DNA from: Girardinichthys multiradiatus
Lineage: Eukaryota > Chordata > Actinopteri > Cyprinodontiformes > Goodeidae
DNA: 64,000 nt
Direction of reading: 5' to 3'
Assembly: GCF_021462225.1 (NCBI RefSeq)
Contig: NC_061804.1
Coordinates: 9,723,740 to 9,787,739 of the forward strand
A model generated the notes under the pieces. That model saw only the letters and a program-made list of their open reading frames with translations. It searched no databases and had not been told where the DNA came from. Positions 11,779 to 22,745 of the stretch are shown here, one piece after another; the first letter of the stretch is position 1; every line of letters starts with the position of its first letter. The position numbers and the translations under genes were made by a program.

Positions 11779-12248
11779 AAGATGTCGGGAAACTTGGAAA
11801 GGTCACTGAAGAGGGGCGACCAGTGACCAGGGTGACAGAGGAGGCCCCAAAAGCTTTACACAACTCTAAAACCAGCCGTCATGTCACATCTCATGAAACC
11901 AGTCAACCCCAACAAAGAAAACATCTTGTACAGCTCATTGGTAAAAGATGTATGGTGTCATGTGCCATCAATGGGGTTCCCCTTGAAATGCTGCTCGACT
12001 CAGGGGCTCAAGTGACTATGATAGGGAAGGAATGGATAGAGAGGGCCCTGCCTGGTGTTCAAATTCAACCTCTCGAGTCCCTCATTTCTAACCAGCACTT
12101 AGAAATTGCAGCAGCAAATGGCACCAAATATCCATTTGATGGCTGGGCGGATGTTGAACTACAGATCCATAGTGTGAACCATGGCCATGTTACCATACAG
12201 GTACCAGTATTAATTAGCCAGAACTGCCTTAACTGTCCTCACAGTTAA
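11775..12248 (+). pseudogene. Gypsy aspartic protease region
   Basis: Overlaps the gag stop (ATGA) in another frame. Contains the retropepsin active-site motif LLDSGAQVTMIG (about 11992-12027) inside a beta-rich domain. It breaks off at 12248 and a further piece resumes in a different frame at 12444-12800. The protease would release the element's mature proteins. Confidence 0.7.
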
Positions 12249-12751
12249 TAATCGTTGGTTTAATAATCGCGGAGATTATTAAAACCAACACAGAAGAAAG
12301 AAATGGTGCTGATATCACTGCATTACTTAAAGAGACTTTAAGTGTTACCAGCAGTGCAGTAGAGGCTTTGGTTTCTGCCCTCCAGATTTCAACCGTTCAT
12401 GAGGCTGCCCATTACAGTATAGAAGAGGACTGGCAACAAAGGTGTGATCATCCCAGCAGGACAGATTTGTGAAGTAGAGTGCAGAGTTAAGGAATGGCCG
12501 AGAGGTGGTTCAGTGTTATTCCAGCCCAGCGTTGAGAGTAATTTCCCTGAGGGTCTAGAGCTTTTCCCAGTTCTAGTTGAGGTCCACAGTGGGTTAATAG
12601 CTGCCATTAAAATCCCAATTCAGAACCCCACTAAACACGCCATTTACCGTGGCAAAAGAACTGTTCTAGGAGCTTTGGAGGTCACAGAGGTGACTCCAAT
12701 TCAGTATGAACAGAATGATTCACAGCCAACCCCTCGTTCTCCTGTAACCTC

Positions 12752-13667
12752 ATGCACAGCACAGTTAATATCAGAAAGACGCAAGACAAGACATGTCTGA
12801 GATGGCATCCTCCTGTTGATTTGTCTCATTTGGAGGAGAATGAACAAAAATTAGTCAGGGATATGTTGTATGAAGAGTCTGAAGTCTTTGCTAAGCGTGA
12901 CTCTGACATTGGCTGCATCCACAATTTGCAATTGAAAATTAATCTTAAAGATGAGACACCTGTCCAGGTGTCCTACAATGTAATTCCAAAGCCCCTCTTT
13001 AAGGAGGTGAAAGAATATATACAAAATCTCCTTGACTATGATTGGATTAGGAAATCCACTTCACCATATTCATCCCCTGTAGTCTGTGTCAGAAAGAAAG
13101 ACCAGAGTTTACGACTGTATATAGACTTTAGAGGACTGAATCGCAAAACCATTGCTGACCGGCACCCACTTCCACATATCCAAGATTTGTTGGACAACCT
13201 GGGGGGCTGCTCATGGTTTTCACTACTCGACCAAGGTAGTGCTTACCACCAGGGTTTTGTTGATGAGAGTTCGAGGCATCTGACTGCATTTAGCACGCCT
13301 TGGGGCTTGTATGAGTGGATCCGCCTTCCATTTGGTCTTACTAACGCCTCAGCTGCATTTCAACGATGTATGGAGGGGGTCCTTGAAGGTCTAAGGGATG
13401 AGTGTTGCGCTCCATATTTGGATGACGTTCTTTGTTTTTTCCAGAACTTTCCAGGATCACATTGATGACTTGAGGCTTGTGCTTCACCGCCTGCAAGAGC
13501 ATGGTGTAAAACTCCGCCCAAAGAAATGTGAGTTTTTTAAACGTCAGGTCAGATATGTTGGCCGTTTAGTGACGGGTGAAGGTGTTCAGATTGACCCACC
13601 AGATCTTGAAGCAGTAAAGCTTAAAGACAGAACCAAAAAAATGTGGGAGAAGTCAGGGCCCTGCTAG
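12752..13667 (+). pseudogene. Gypsy reverse transcriptase (frameshifted)
   Basis: Carries the ordered RT motifs: [28 protein letters not shown], a motif-A aspartate in [28 protein letters not shown], and the catalytic YLDDVL at about 13415-13432. A frameshift near 13440 moves the continuation (thumb region, KKCEFFKRQVRYVG) to the frame of 13398-13667. The gap 13668-13863 is the decayed connection region. This enzyme would copy the element's RNA into DNA. Confidence 0.85.
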
Positions 13668-13863
13668 GATTCCTAGGCTATTACTGCACTTTCATTCAGG
13701 ACTTTTCTAGGATATCTAGACCATTGTTCAAACTCATAGAAAGTTCCAGAGAGTGTAATCAGAAACCTGACTCAGCTAAATCTAAAACCCAGCTGAAGTA
13801 GAAGAACGGTGGCCAGTTACCATCCAAACCCCAGTCAACTGGACAGAAACACACAGCAATGTA

Positions 13864-14300
13864 GTGTCCCATCTTGTTGATGTGCTAACAAGTCCCCCCA
13901 TATTGGCCAACCCAGATTTTAATCTGCCCTTTGTTCTCCACACTGATGCATCAAATGAAGGTCTGGGAGCAGTACTTTATCAGCAACAGGAAAACCAAGT
14001 CCATGTTATTGCATATGGCTCCAGGACACTCACCTGTGCTGAGAAGAATGATCATCTTCATTCTGGCAAGCTGGGATTTCTTGCTTTGAATTGGGCTATC
14101 TGTGATAAATTTAGGGATTATCTCTACTATGCAGCCACCTTTACTGTGTACACTGATAATAATCCCCTCACTTATATTCTGAGCAGGCAAAGTTAAATGC
14201 CACCGGGTGGGGGAGTTAGCTGACTTTCATTTCACCATAAAGTATAGACCCGGAAAAACTAATGCTGATGCTGACACCCTCTCACGTTACCCAGTTCCTC
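13864..14300 (+). pseudogene. Gypsy RNase H domain
   Basis: Contains FVLHTDASNEGLGAVLYQ (first catalytic Asp), AYGSRTL and TVYTDNNPL (later catalytic Asp), the standard Ty3/gypsy RNase H layout. A stop at 14194-14196 and a shift interrupt the end, after which VSYRPGKTN-like 'kyrpgktn' sequence (about 14240-14262) and DADTLSR can be read. Confidence 0.8.
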
Positions 14301-14594
14301 TCAAAGATCAGTGAATATACGGAAATCATGCCCCCAGAGGTGGTCTCTGCAATCTGGCAGAGACAAAGCTATGAGAGACGGCGATGTACCATGGGTGGCT
14401 GCATTAAATTTACACCAGAGTGATGACGACAGTAACATTAAAGGCACCCCAGTTATTATCCCAGAAAACATCAGTGCAGTGCAGAGGGATGATGCTGTCA
14501 TCTGTGTTGCGATAAATCTCAAAATGAAGGGATGGAAGCCTAACAGTAAAGATAAGAGTCAGATGGATCCAGAGACACGCAGGCTTATAAATGA

Positions 14595-14900
14595 ATGGAA
14601 AAGACTGACATTGGACAGGTAGTATTGTACAGACAGACAGGACACAGAAAGCAGCTAGTTTTACCCAGCAAACTGAAGCAAACTGTGTTAAAAACGCTGC
14701 ACGATGATATGGGGCATGTTGGAGCTGACAAAGTCATCCAGCTTGCCAGAGAAGTTTTATTGGCTCTTTGTGCAAGATGACATTGAAAATTGTCATTCGC
14801 CAGTGCACTTGTGTCAAGCAGAAACAACCAAACAAACATCAGAAAGTACCAGTGGGATCAATAACAACTAGTGCCCCTTTTGAGCTCCTTTCTGTGGATT
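14595..14900 (+). pseudogene. Gypsy integrase N-terminal zinc domain, truncated
   Basis: Reads [19 protein letters not shown] (HH half of the HHCC zinc finger, about 14697-14753). After a frameshift come the paired cysteines (QCTCVK, about 14800-14817). It is cut off at 14901, just before the catalytic core, where an unrelated dispersed repeat begins. Confidence 0.7.
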
Positions 14901-14901
14901 A

Positions 14902-15133
14902 TTCAATTCAATTCAGTTTATTTATATAGCGCCAATTCACAACACATGTCGTCTCAAGGCACTTCACAACAGTCAGGTTCATACATTCCAATTAATCCTA
15001 ACTATTGAACAGTGCAGTCGGAGTTAGCTTTTTATTCAAATTGGATTGCATTGAGTCAGAGATTTACAGCATTCACTCCTCCTGGATGAGCATGTAGAGA
15101 CAGTGGACAGTCACTGGCGTTGACTATGCAGCA
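14902..15133 (+). repeat. Common fish dispersed repeat ('ttatatagcgccaattcacaac')
   Basis: Begins ttcaattcaattcagttta then ttatatagcgcc, and continues through the 'tgtcgtctcaaggcac' and 'catgtagagacagtgga' blocks I recognise from many teleost sequences. It sits exactly where the gypsy integrase core and the 3' LTR body should be. Its exact class (SINE or LINE 3' part) is not established here. Confidence 0.6.
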
Positions 15134-15158
15134 TCCCCTAGATCTGGTGCCGGTAACA
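15134..15158 (+). repeat. Last 25 bp of the gypsy 3' LTR
   Basis: Identical to the end of the 5' LTR (…gatctggtgccggtaaca) and followed by ATATTT, the proposed target duplication. Confidence 0.7.
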
Positions 15159-15164
15159 ATATTT

Positions 15165-17310
15165 TAGTGTTATTTTCAGCTTATCACTTTGCTGCATCCG
15201 TCATTTCCATAGACAGAAGGAGCTGATCCCTTAATCTGATGAAGTATTTCATCCAATCTTTCTTGATAGTGGCCGAGGTTGCTGAAGAACTCTTCCTTGA
15301 AGTGGGAGAAAAAGGAATTTCGCCACTGATGTAGGAACATTTCCTTAAAAAATCTAAGTTAACCAGGCACTTCGAAGAGGTTCTGATGCCAGAGGACAGT
15401 CATGAATTGTGTAGGTTAATACACCCAACAACCGAACCAAACTTATCCTAGTGAGAAATAAAAATGGCACATATGAAAATTGGTCAGCTAGAAGTCCATG
15501 ACCTTGTTTAGCTGTTCTGCAGCAAATACAGTGACGTAAACAGTTGAAAAAACGTAACAGATGACAGAGAAAATTGAACGGATTGAAAAATATGACCCAA
15601 ACAGAATAAAAACGTATCGCTGCTACACCTGGAGAGACTAAATTCTACTTTTCTGAACTCCTACAGAGTCCAAGTACACAACAAAATGTATTTAAGGGCT
15701 AAAAAAGAGGATTTTGCAGGATATGTCTCCTTTAACACATGGTGGAAACACATTTTAAAGAATGTCTTCAACCTGACATGTGTATTTAATAAATTATTAA
15801 TAATTCTAAATTATTATAGATGTTTTTTTTATTAATTGTATTTTTAAAATCATAAAATTAATGAGTCAGAGGTGCAACCGCTTTCTAAAAGAAAACTAAT
15901 GTGGTTAATAGCCAAGTGTATCAATTAAAAATAAGACTTTCAGTCTTTTTCTCACCACATGGAGCAGAATCCTAAATGGGCAGAGTAAGCTTTTAAAGGA
16001 ATATTTTTTAATTGCATTTTATAACAAGAGCAGGAAGGCAGAGAAAATAAACGTAAATCAGTTTATGCAAGGAAAAAGTCCAAGCTCGCCTAGACCTTTT
16101 ATTACGGGAGTTCAGACAGGAAGTTATCTGTGTGCTCTGCTTGAAATTGATGTAGGTCCTCATCTCAAACACAGAGGATGTTGCACTGGGGGGGTGTTTA
16201 AATGATGGACGGTAGGATGCTCACTGCACATGCGCTGATCCTATAGGCCTGCTGTAATCCCCTCTGTCAGAAACAGAGGATGCAATATGCTGTAATTAAG
16301 GAAAAACATTATCCGTCTAATTACAGTCTTCCTTGTGCTTTACCTCTGTCTGTATGTAACATCTGGGCTCAAACAAACAAAAAACAAACAAACACATATA
16401 GGTTTAAATTTGTTTTCTGATGTCAAGTACAAAAACATTTAATTTCCTTTTGGGATTAATAAAGTATCATTGGATTAAATCTGAATAAAAACAATGGCAA
16501 TCACTATCAGTCTGACCAATACTGCACGATTTACAATTTTAATTTGAAAATCTGAAAAATTATTTTATATTTTTGACCTTACATATTACATGAAACCTTT
16601 GAATAACACTAAGCAAAAACAAGTCCTGATGGTTCCTGGCTTCTTCCTTTTCTGAATAAGGGCTTTCTGGGTCACTCAGTGCAAATGAAATAATTATGTA
16701 TCCATCCTGAAATTCATACACAATTCAAACTCTGAAGACTACAGACAACTCCCTCAACTTCACTGTGTGGATTTTGCTCTAGTATACACTTTTAATTATG
16801 TATTGACAAATGTTTCCTTTCTAAATCATGTTTAAAATAATTTACAACAGGTAGAGTCAAGTTGTAGAAGCTTCTGAGCTCAGTTCTGAGTGTCATACTC
16901 ATGTATGTATTGTGTTTAAATGTTTCAGAAATTTAAACAAAAAATGTCTGTAAACCTGTTTTCACTCTGTCATCGTGGTCTGTTTTGTGTATATTTTCTT
17001 TTAATAAAACTATTAAAATTTGTTTAGGATTAAGTCTGTAATTTATAAGTAGAGAAAGTGGAAAAGGTGTTAATATCTTCTAGTGGCTCTGTATATTTGT
17101 GTATAAAACATCTAACTATTGACTATCCATATATCTAAAGTTTCTACTGATCTTCAGATTTTGAAAGTTAAACTCAAATTTGGTCAGAAGTGAAAACATC
17201 TTAATCACTGGAATAAAACCAATAACTGGTCATTTTCTTCCAAGTTTCTACCTCTCAGAGCTAAAACAGCCAACAAGCTGTACAAATGGTTTCAGGCGCC
17301 ACCATGTGGT
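15165..17310. other. AT-rich intergenic sequence, no gene seen
   Basis: No domain, splice-bounded exon or transposon terminus recognised. A short 'gggattaataaagtat' motif near 16449 is a frequent fish repeat tail. Confidence 0.45.
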
Positions 17311-17940
17311 AGGGGTTCCACAACTACAATACCGATGAAGTTGGGATGTTGTTTAAAGCCTAAATAAACAGAACACAGTGATTTGCAAATCCTCTTCAAC
17401 CTATATGCATTTGAATCCAATACAAAGACAAGAGATTTAATGTTTGAACCGTAACTTGTTTTTTTGTTGTTGCAAATATTCAAATATTCACTGATTTTCA
17501 ATTAGATGCTTGCAACACATCCTAAAAAAGGCTGGAACAGGGCAGAAAAACACTGGGAAGGTTGAAGAATGCTCATAAAACACCTGTTTGGGACATTCCA
17601 CAGGTGAACAGGTTTATTTGAGACAGGTGAGTGTCATGATTAGGTATAAAAGAGGCATTCCTGTAAGGCTCAGCCGCTCACAAGCACGGATGAGGCGAGG
17701 TTTACCACTTGTGAACACCTGTGCGAGCAAATAGTCCAACAGTTTAAGAACGTTTCTCAACATACAATTGCAAGGATGTCAAAAGATTCAGAGAATCTAA
17801 AACTGATCTAATATTCCACATTTCTAGCTGTTTTTGGAAATCATGGACGTCGTGTCCTCCGGGTCAAAGAGGAAAAGGACCATCCGGATTGTTATCAGAG
17901 CAAAGTTCAAAAGCCAGCATCTGTGATGGTATGGAGGTGT
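17311..17940 (+). mobile_element. Tc1/mariner-like relic
   Basis: Left part resembles the terminal repeat of an abundant fish Tc1-like family ('gatgaagttgggatgttgt', 'gatttgcaaatcctcttcaa', 'caatacaaagacaagag'). A small transposase remnant at 17843-17936 reads HGRRVLRVKEEKDHPDCY and ends ASVMVWRC. It has a large internal deletion and is inactive. Confidence 0.6.
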
Positions 17941-18075
17941 AAAATAGGACACCCTCAGATTTACCCCAACTTAAAATGGCTAAAATCATACAAACCCCCA
18001 AGGTGCACATGATGAGAATATCATTACTCAGCATGAAGGAGGTTTGCCCTGTTTATACCTGTTTGAACACATACT
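17941..18075 (+). mobile_element. 5' end fragment of a second Tc1-like family
   Basis: About 130 bp, roughly 85% alike by eye to 18901-19042 in direct orientation ('aggacacc.tcagattta', 'ggaggtttgccctgtttata'). It abuts the preceding relic. Confidence 0.55.
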
Positions 18076-18900
18076 CTGTTACCAGTAAACAAAGCAAATG
18101 AAACCTGTATGAAAGCAAATATTTCTAGATCAACTCTGTAATAATTGCATCCTCCATTTTTGTGTATTTGCTCCAAATCCTCAACTTGTCTTACATTTTT
18201 TGTTTATTTCCTTAATAATTTCTATTAGAAATTAAGTTTTGTTTATAACCTTGATCAGCGTATTTTGTTAAGACCCGAGCTGAGAGATTAATTTATTTCC
18301 TACTCCAGATCTTGTTGCTTCACATTGGATCGCATTTCTTTGTTGATTGTTTTCCCCCAGTTATGTTTTGTCTGATTCTTCTTTTAATGTTCAGCAGGAA
18401 AGGATAATTTTGAGATTGCAGTGTGCTTTCTGTAAATCATGGACAACCTAGGGAAGAAATATCAAAAATTAATACACAGTGCAATGATTAGCGTTTCAAT
18501 TAACTATATTAGAGGAAACGAAAAACCACGGCTCTATGTTTGACAGTCTTACAATTTCCAATGACTTGATGTTTTGATTCACATTTTTTCAAATCAAAGT
18601 AATCTACCAGAACAACCTAAAGCAAAATAAGTAGATCTAATTGAAATCGTGTCCCGGGATTTCCAAAAAAGAGAAAAGCAATACAGAATATAACACGTAA
18701 GTAAATTTGTCTTTTAAATTCAGGTTTTAATAAGGTATTTTTAAAATTCAAATGACAAATTATGACACTGTATAATTGGACATATGAATATTTAAAATCA
18801 ATTTTAGCAATACTGTGAAATTCAAGTAAATAAACAACAAAAAACTGAAAAAATACCTTTAAATCTTTCTGTAAAAAAAAAAAATCTGTTTCTGGAAAGG
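18076..18900. other. Intergenic sequence between two related Tc1 ends
   Basis: AT-rich, no gene or repeat recognised. Confidence 0.45.
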
Positions 18901-19866
18901 AATAAATTAGGACACCTTCAGATTTACCTTAACTTAAAATGGCTAAAATCACACAAAGCCACATCACATAAGGTGCACATGATGAGAACATCAGTACTCT
19001 GCATGAAGGAGGTTTGCCCTGTTTATACCTGTTTTAACACAATGATGAGATCCAAAGAGCTGCATGACACCTTCAGAAAGATGATCATAGCAGCTCAGGA
19101 GTCTGGGAAGGTATTTAAAGAGGTCTGAAATTAATTTAAAATTAGCCTTTCCACTGTACAGATACTCTGCAAGTGGAGGACCTTTAGAACAACATGCCCA
19201 GGTCTGACCATCATAGCCATCAAGCAGGCCACAAGATGCTAATAGACGTTCCTAAAAGCCCTAACATTTCATCACAGGGACCTACAGCTACCATCATCAA
19301 GAAAATGCATGGCTGTACAATCAGAAAGGGACTGCACAAGTTTAACTTCCACTGGAAGGGTGCAAGGAAGAACATTTAGCTCTCCACGAAAAGTAAGAAT
19401 GAAGTTTGTCAGAGAGAACATGGGCAAAAACCAGGAGTTCTGGAATAATGTTCCTCAAACAGATGAGTGCAAAATGTTATGATTTGAACACCAGAACAGA
19501 GAGCGCATTTGGTTCAAACCAAATACAGCTTTTGAGGAAAAAAAAAAAATCGTACCAATTGTGAAGCATGGAGGTGGAAGTATCATGGTTTAGGGATGTT
19601 TTATTAGAGCATGACCTGACCAGCTCACCAACATAGTTTTCTCCATGAATTCTTCCAGGTATCAGAGGGAAAATGTGAGACCATCTGTAAAAATTAAGCC
19701 GAAGCAGAACTGGACCCTGCAAAATGAGAATGGCCCAAAACATACCAGTAAATCCAGAAAATGAAAGTTCTGGACTGAGTCAAAGCCCAGATTTTGATCC
19801 TTTTTAGAAGCTGTGGGGTGATTTGAAACTTGCTGAATATTAAATGAGGTGTCCTAATTTTTTCAT
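18901..19866 (+). mobile_element. Tc1-like transposon relic
   Basis: Left end 'taggacacct' and right end 'aggtgtcctaatttttt' form inverted termini. Internal sequence corresponds to a Tc1 transposase: a helix-turn-helix part around 19040-19180, an HGCTIRKGLHKF block near 19307-19345 and an IVKHGGGS-like 'gtgaagcatggaggtggaag' near 19560. Frames are interrupted throughout. No intact gene remains. Confidence 0.65.
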
Positions 19867-20204
19867 GACTGTGCATCATTTCACATATTTTAAAATGATC
19901 AAGGAGAGCTAAAATACACATTTTAATTAACACACACAATGCTACAAAATTTAGGATTTCCTCATACATATATGTGCAACAACTGCATCTACTGACCACA
20001 CTGCATCTTTATGGAGACAGATGGTAGGGATGTTAGAACTTGGCAACTACAGTTCTGACCATCATGAAATCTGCTGGAATGTAGGAACTTTACAGTTAGT
20101 GTTCCCACTGTCTGCACCATAGGTCATTAGCACTTTTACTACAGTTTTCCAGAACACTAGTAGCAGCGAAAACCTGAAGGATGCAGTCATGTACGAACCA
20201 GAAA
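19867..20204. other. Intergenic sequence, nothing recognised
   Basis: No coding or repeat signature seen. Confidence 0.4.
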
Positions 20205-20696
20205 CATCTGGATACCAAAATTATTCATACCCTTTACATTTTTTCACATTTTAACACGTCACAACCACAAACAATCTATTATATCTGGATTTTATGTGAT
20301 GGAGCTTCACAAAGTAGTACATAATTGTAACATGTAGAAAAATGATTTAATAAAAAAAATAGAGCAACCAATTCAGGACCCCATATTAGTAAACAGAGTC
20401 CAATTTAATCAGAATATAAATGCAGCTGTTCCGTTTCTGGTCTCAGAGGTCTGTTAGAGAACATCAGAGAACAAACAGCTTCACGAAGACCAAGGAACAC
20501 AACAGACAGGTCAGGGAGAAAGTTGTGGTGAAGATTAAAGCAGGGTTAGGCTCTAGAACAATATCCCAAGCTTTGAACATCTCAAAGAGCTCTGGGAACA
20601 GAGCTCTGTTCATCATTTAAACATAGAGAGAGGATGAACTGCAGACCTACCAAGAAATGAACGTCCACCTAAACTAATAAGAGAAGCACCCAGAAG

Positions 20697-21990
20697 ATCA
20701 TTTTATGATCCTTGGGTGTTTAGCATTTGGTTTTCATTTGCGTTTTGATCATTTACTTTTTGTTTATTTATGTTTGAATGTTTTTGCTGGGCTGCACGGT
20801 GGCGTTGTTGGTAGCACTGTTGCCTTACAGCAAGAAGGTCTTGGGTTTGACTCCCCAGCACGGAGGTCTTTCTGCATGGTGTTTGCATGTTCTCCCTGTG
20901 CATGTGTGGGTTCTCACCGGGTACTCCGGCTTCCTCCCACAGTCCAAAAAAATTGCCTGTTAGGTTAATTGGTCTCTCTAAGTTGCCCTTAGGTGTGTGT
21001 GCTTAGTTGTTTGTGTGTTGCCCTGCAATGGACTGGCGACCTGTCCAGGGTGTACCCTGCCTTCTGCCCATAGACTGCTGGAGATAGACACCAGCGACCC
21101 ACTATGGAATAAGCGGTATAGAAAATGACTGACTGACTGTTTTCGCCACATACAGTTAATTTCTCTGTGTTCATTATTGCTAGAAAAGTGTTGCCATATG
21201 TATTCATTCCTTTAGATTTAGTTTCTTATTTCTTTTGTTCTGTTCTCTATATATTAAAGTTTATTCTCATAGATCAGTGTTAGGGGTTAGGGTTCCCCCT
21301 TGGTTTGTAGTTTCCTTTATATCTGTCATAAAGCTGGGATTGTGGCAGGACCAAAGTGCAGAGAAGGATGCCAGGAGATGACAAATGAAAGTAAGTGCAG
21401 ATTGTAATATTTCCTTACTCACTGAGCCAGGTAGGGAAACCAGGAACTTACAAAACTAAACCAGACCCGAACAGAGAGCCACCAGACGTAGACAGGAACG
21501 AGGATCTCTGACAAGGATCCAGCCGGGAACAATGAAAACAAAAAGGCATATATACAAAATAGAACAGCAGGGGGAACCAATGAGAGACGAGACCAGACAA
21601 TCAGGGAAGACTAGGCACAGGTGTGATAAACGGAGGAAAAACAGAGACCAGACCAGGAAATAAATGAAAACACAGACACATGACGGCATGACAATATCTA
21701 GTTAAGTTTCCTCTGTGGTAATTATTCACCTTTCATAAGTCTCCGTGTTTGGTTCTCCTCCACAGCTGTTCCAGATCTCCTGACTGGCTCACCTGCATCC
21801 TATGTCATTCTCCACCCTATCTTCGGTATGTAAGCTCTCTGGTTAATTGCTGGTTCCTGTCGTTACTCTGCCCATGCTCCTTCTCCTTGTACAAGTTCTG
21901 TAAGTTTTCTGTTTTAATTATTAAACCTTCACCATACTAATCCCAAGTTCCTGACTACATCTCAGTCCTGCTCTCAACATAAAAAACATG
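20697..21990. mobile_element. Sequence inserted into the Tc1 relic, containing a dispersed repeat
   Basis: Interrupts the Tc1 relic between 'cccagaaga' and 'ggcccatgg'. It includes the dispersed repeat at 20795-21140 and, at 21320-21690, an A-rich block rich in 'accagac', 'caggaac' and 'cacaggtgtgat' resembling the block at 35140-35815. I could not define terminal repeats or name a class for the whole insert. Confidence 0.45.
20795..21140 (+). repeat. Abundant fish dispersed repeat ('gctgcacggtggcg...gtgtaccctgcc')
   Basis: Starts gctgcacggtggcg, includes 'tgcatgttctccctgtgcat', 'actccggcttcctcccacag', 'gactggcgacctgtcc' and 'agggtgtaccctgcc', and ends in (gact)n. It recurs here at 23690-23850 (-), 28596-28929 (-), 48228-48520 (+), 48858-49200 (-) and 56726-57040 (+). 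A tRNA-like B-box-type 'gggtttgactcc' suggests a SINE-like origin, but this is not proven. Confidence 0.7.
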
Positions 21991-22745
21991 ACAGGCCCAT
22001 GGTAACTCTGGAGGAGCTGGAGATATCCACAGCTCAGGCGGGAAAATCTATCAACAGCATTTTAATTGTGCACTCCACAAATCTGATTTTATGTTAGGAG
22101 GTCATCCACGAAAGAAAGCCATACAATGTTTTTTGGTCAGATGAGAAGAAATCAAACTCTTTGGCCTACATGGTGGGATAGTTAACACCACACACATTAC
22201 CCTGAACACACCATCCCCATGGTGACACATAGTGGTGACAGCATCATGCTGTGGAGATGTTTTTTTTCAGCAGCTACAATGGCATGTTTTAGATCAAACT
22301 CCAGAACTAAATTGGAAGTTCAAAGTTGAAATTCAATTGAATTTGTGTCTGTGGCAAGACTTATAAATTGGTGTTTACATTTGTTCTGCATCCAGTCAGA
22401 CTGAGCTTGGGCTATTTTGCAAGGAAGAATGAGAATAAAAGCACTTCCAGGAAGTTGTTAGAGACATACCTTAAAAGACATGCAGCTGTAATTACTTCCA
22501 CATTACAATTGTTCAATACTTTGTGTTGGTGTGTCACATTAAATCCCAAAACACTAAATGCAATGTTGCAAAATGTTCAAAAGCCCCAACAGTGTGAATA
22601 CCTTTGCAAGGCGCTGTATAACAGATCTTAGAAAAATGCCTAAATTTCATATTTGAGTTCATGAAGACTCAAAGCTATTTTTGCATGACGGCAGGCCCCA
22701 AATTACCAGCTCCTTTGTTTTGCATGATGAACAGTTCATGAAGTT

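Larger units (their letters stand above)
9578..15158 (+). mobile_element. Decayed Ty3/gypsy LTR retrotransposon
   Basis: Order is LTR, primer site, gag, protease, reverse transcriptase, RNase H, integrase zinc domain, then a truncated end. Every coding block is interrupted by stops or frameshifts, so it is inactive. The integrase catalytic core and nearly all of the 3' LTR are missing: a dispersed repeat (14902-15133) abuts the integrase fragment and is followed by the last 25 bp of the LTR. ATATTT flanks the proposed ends (9572-9577 and 15159-15164), which supports a single insertion event. The 6-mer is AT-rich, so this support is moderate. Confidence 0.75.
20205..22625 (+). mobile_element. 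Tc1-like relic split by a nested 1.3-kb insertion
   Basis: Left part (20205-20696) starts 'aaaattattcatacccttt' and carries decayed transposase sequence (QVREKVVVKIKAGLGSRTI). Right part (21991-22625) resumes with the block 'cccatggtaactctgg', passes through 'tttttggtcagatgagaag' and 'gtgacagcatcatgctg', and ends 'gaatacctttgcaaggcgc'. This family recurs through the window (37826, 39080, 50470, 53030 and 59625, among others). All copies are heavily mutated. Confidence 0.7.
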
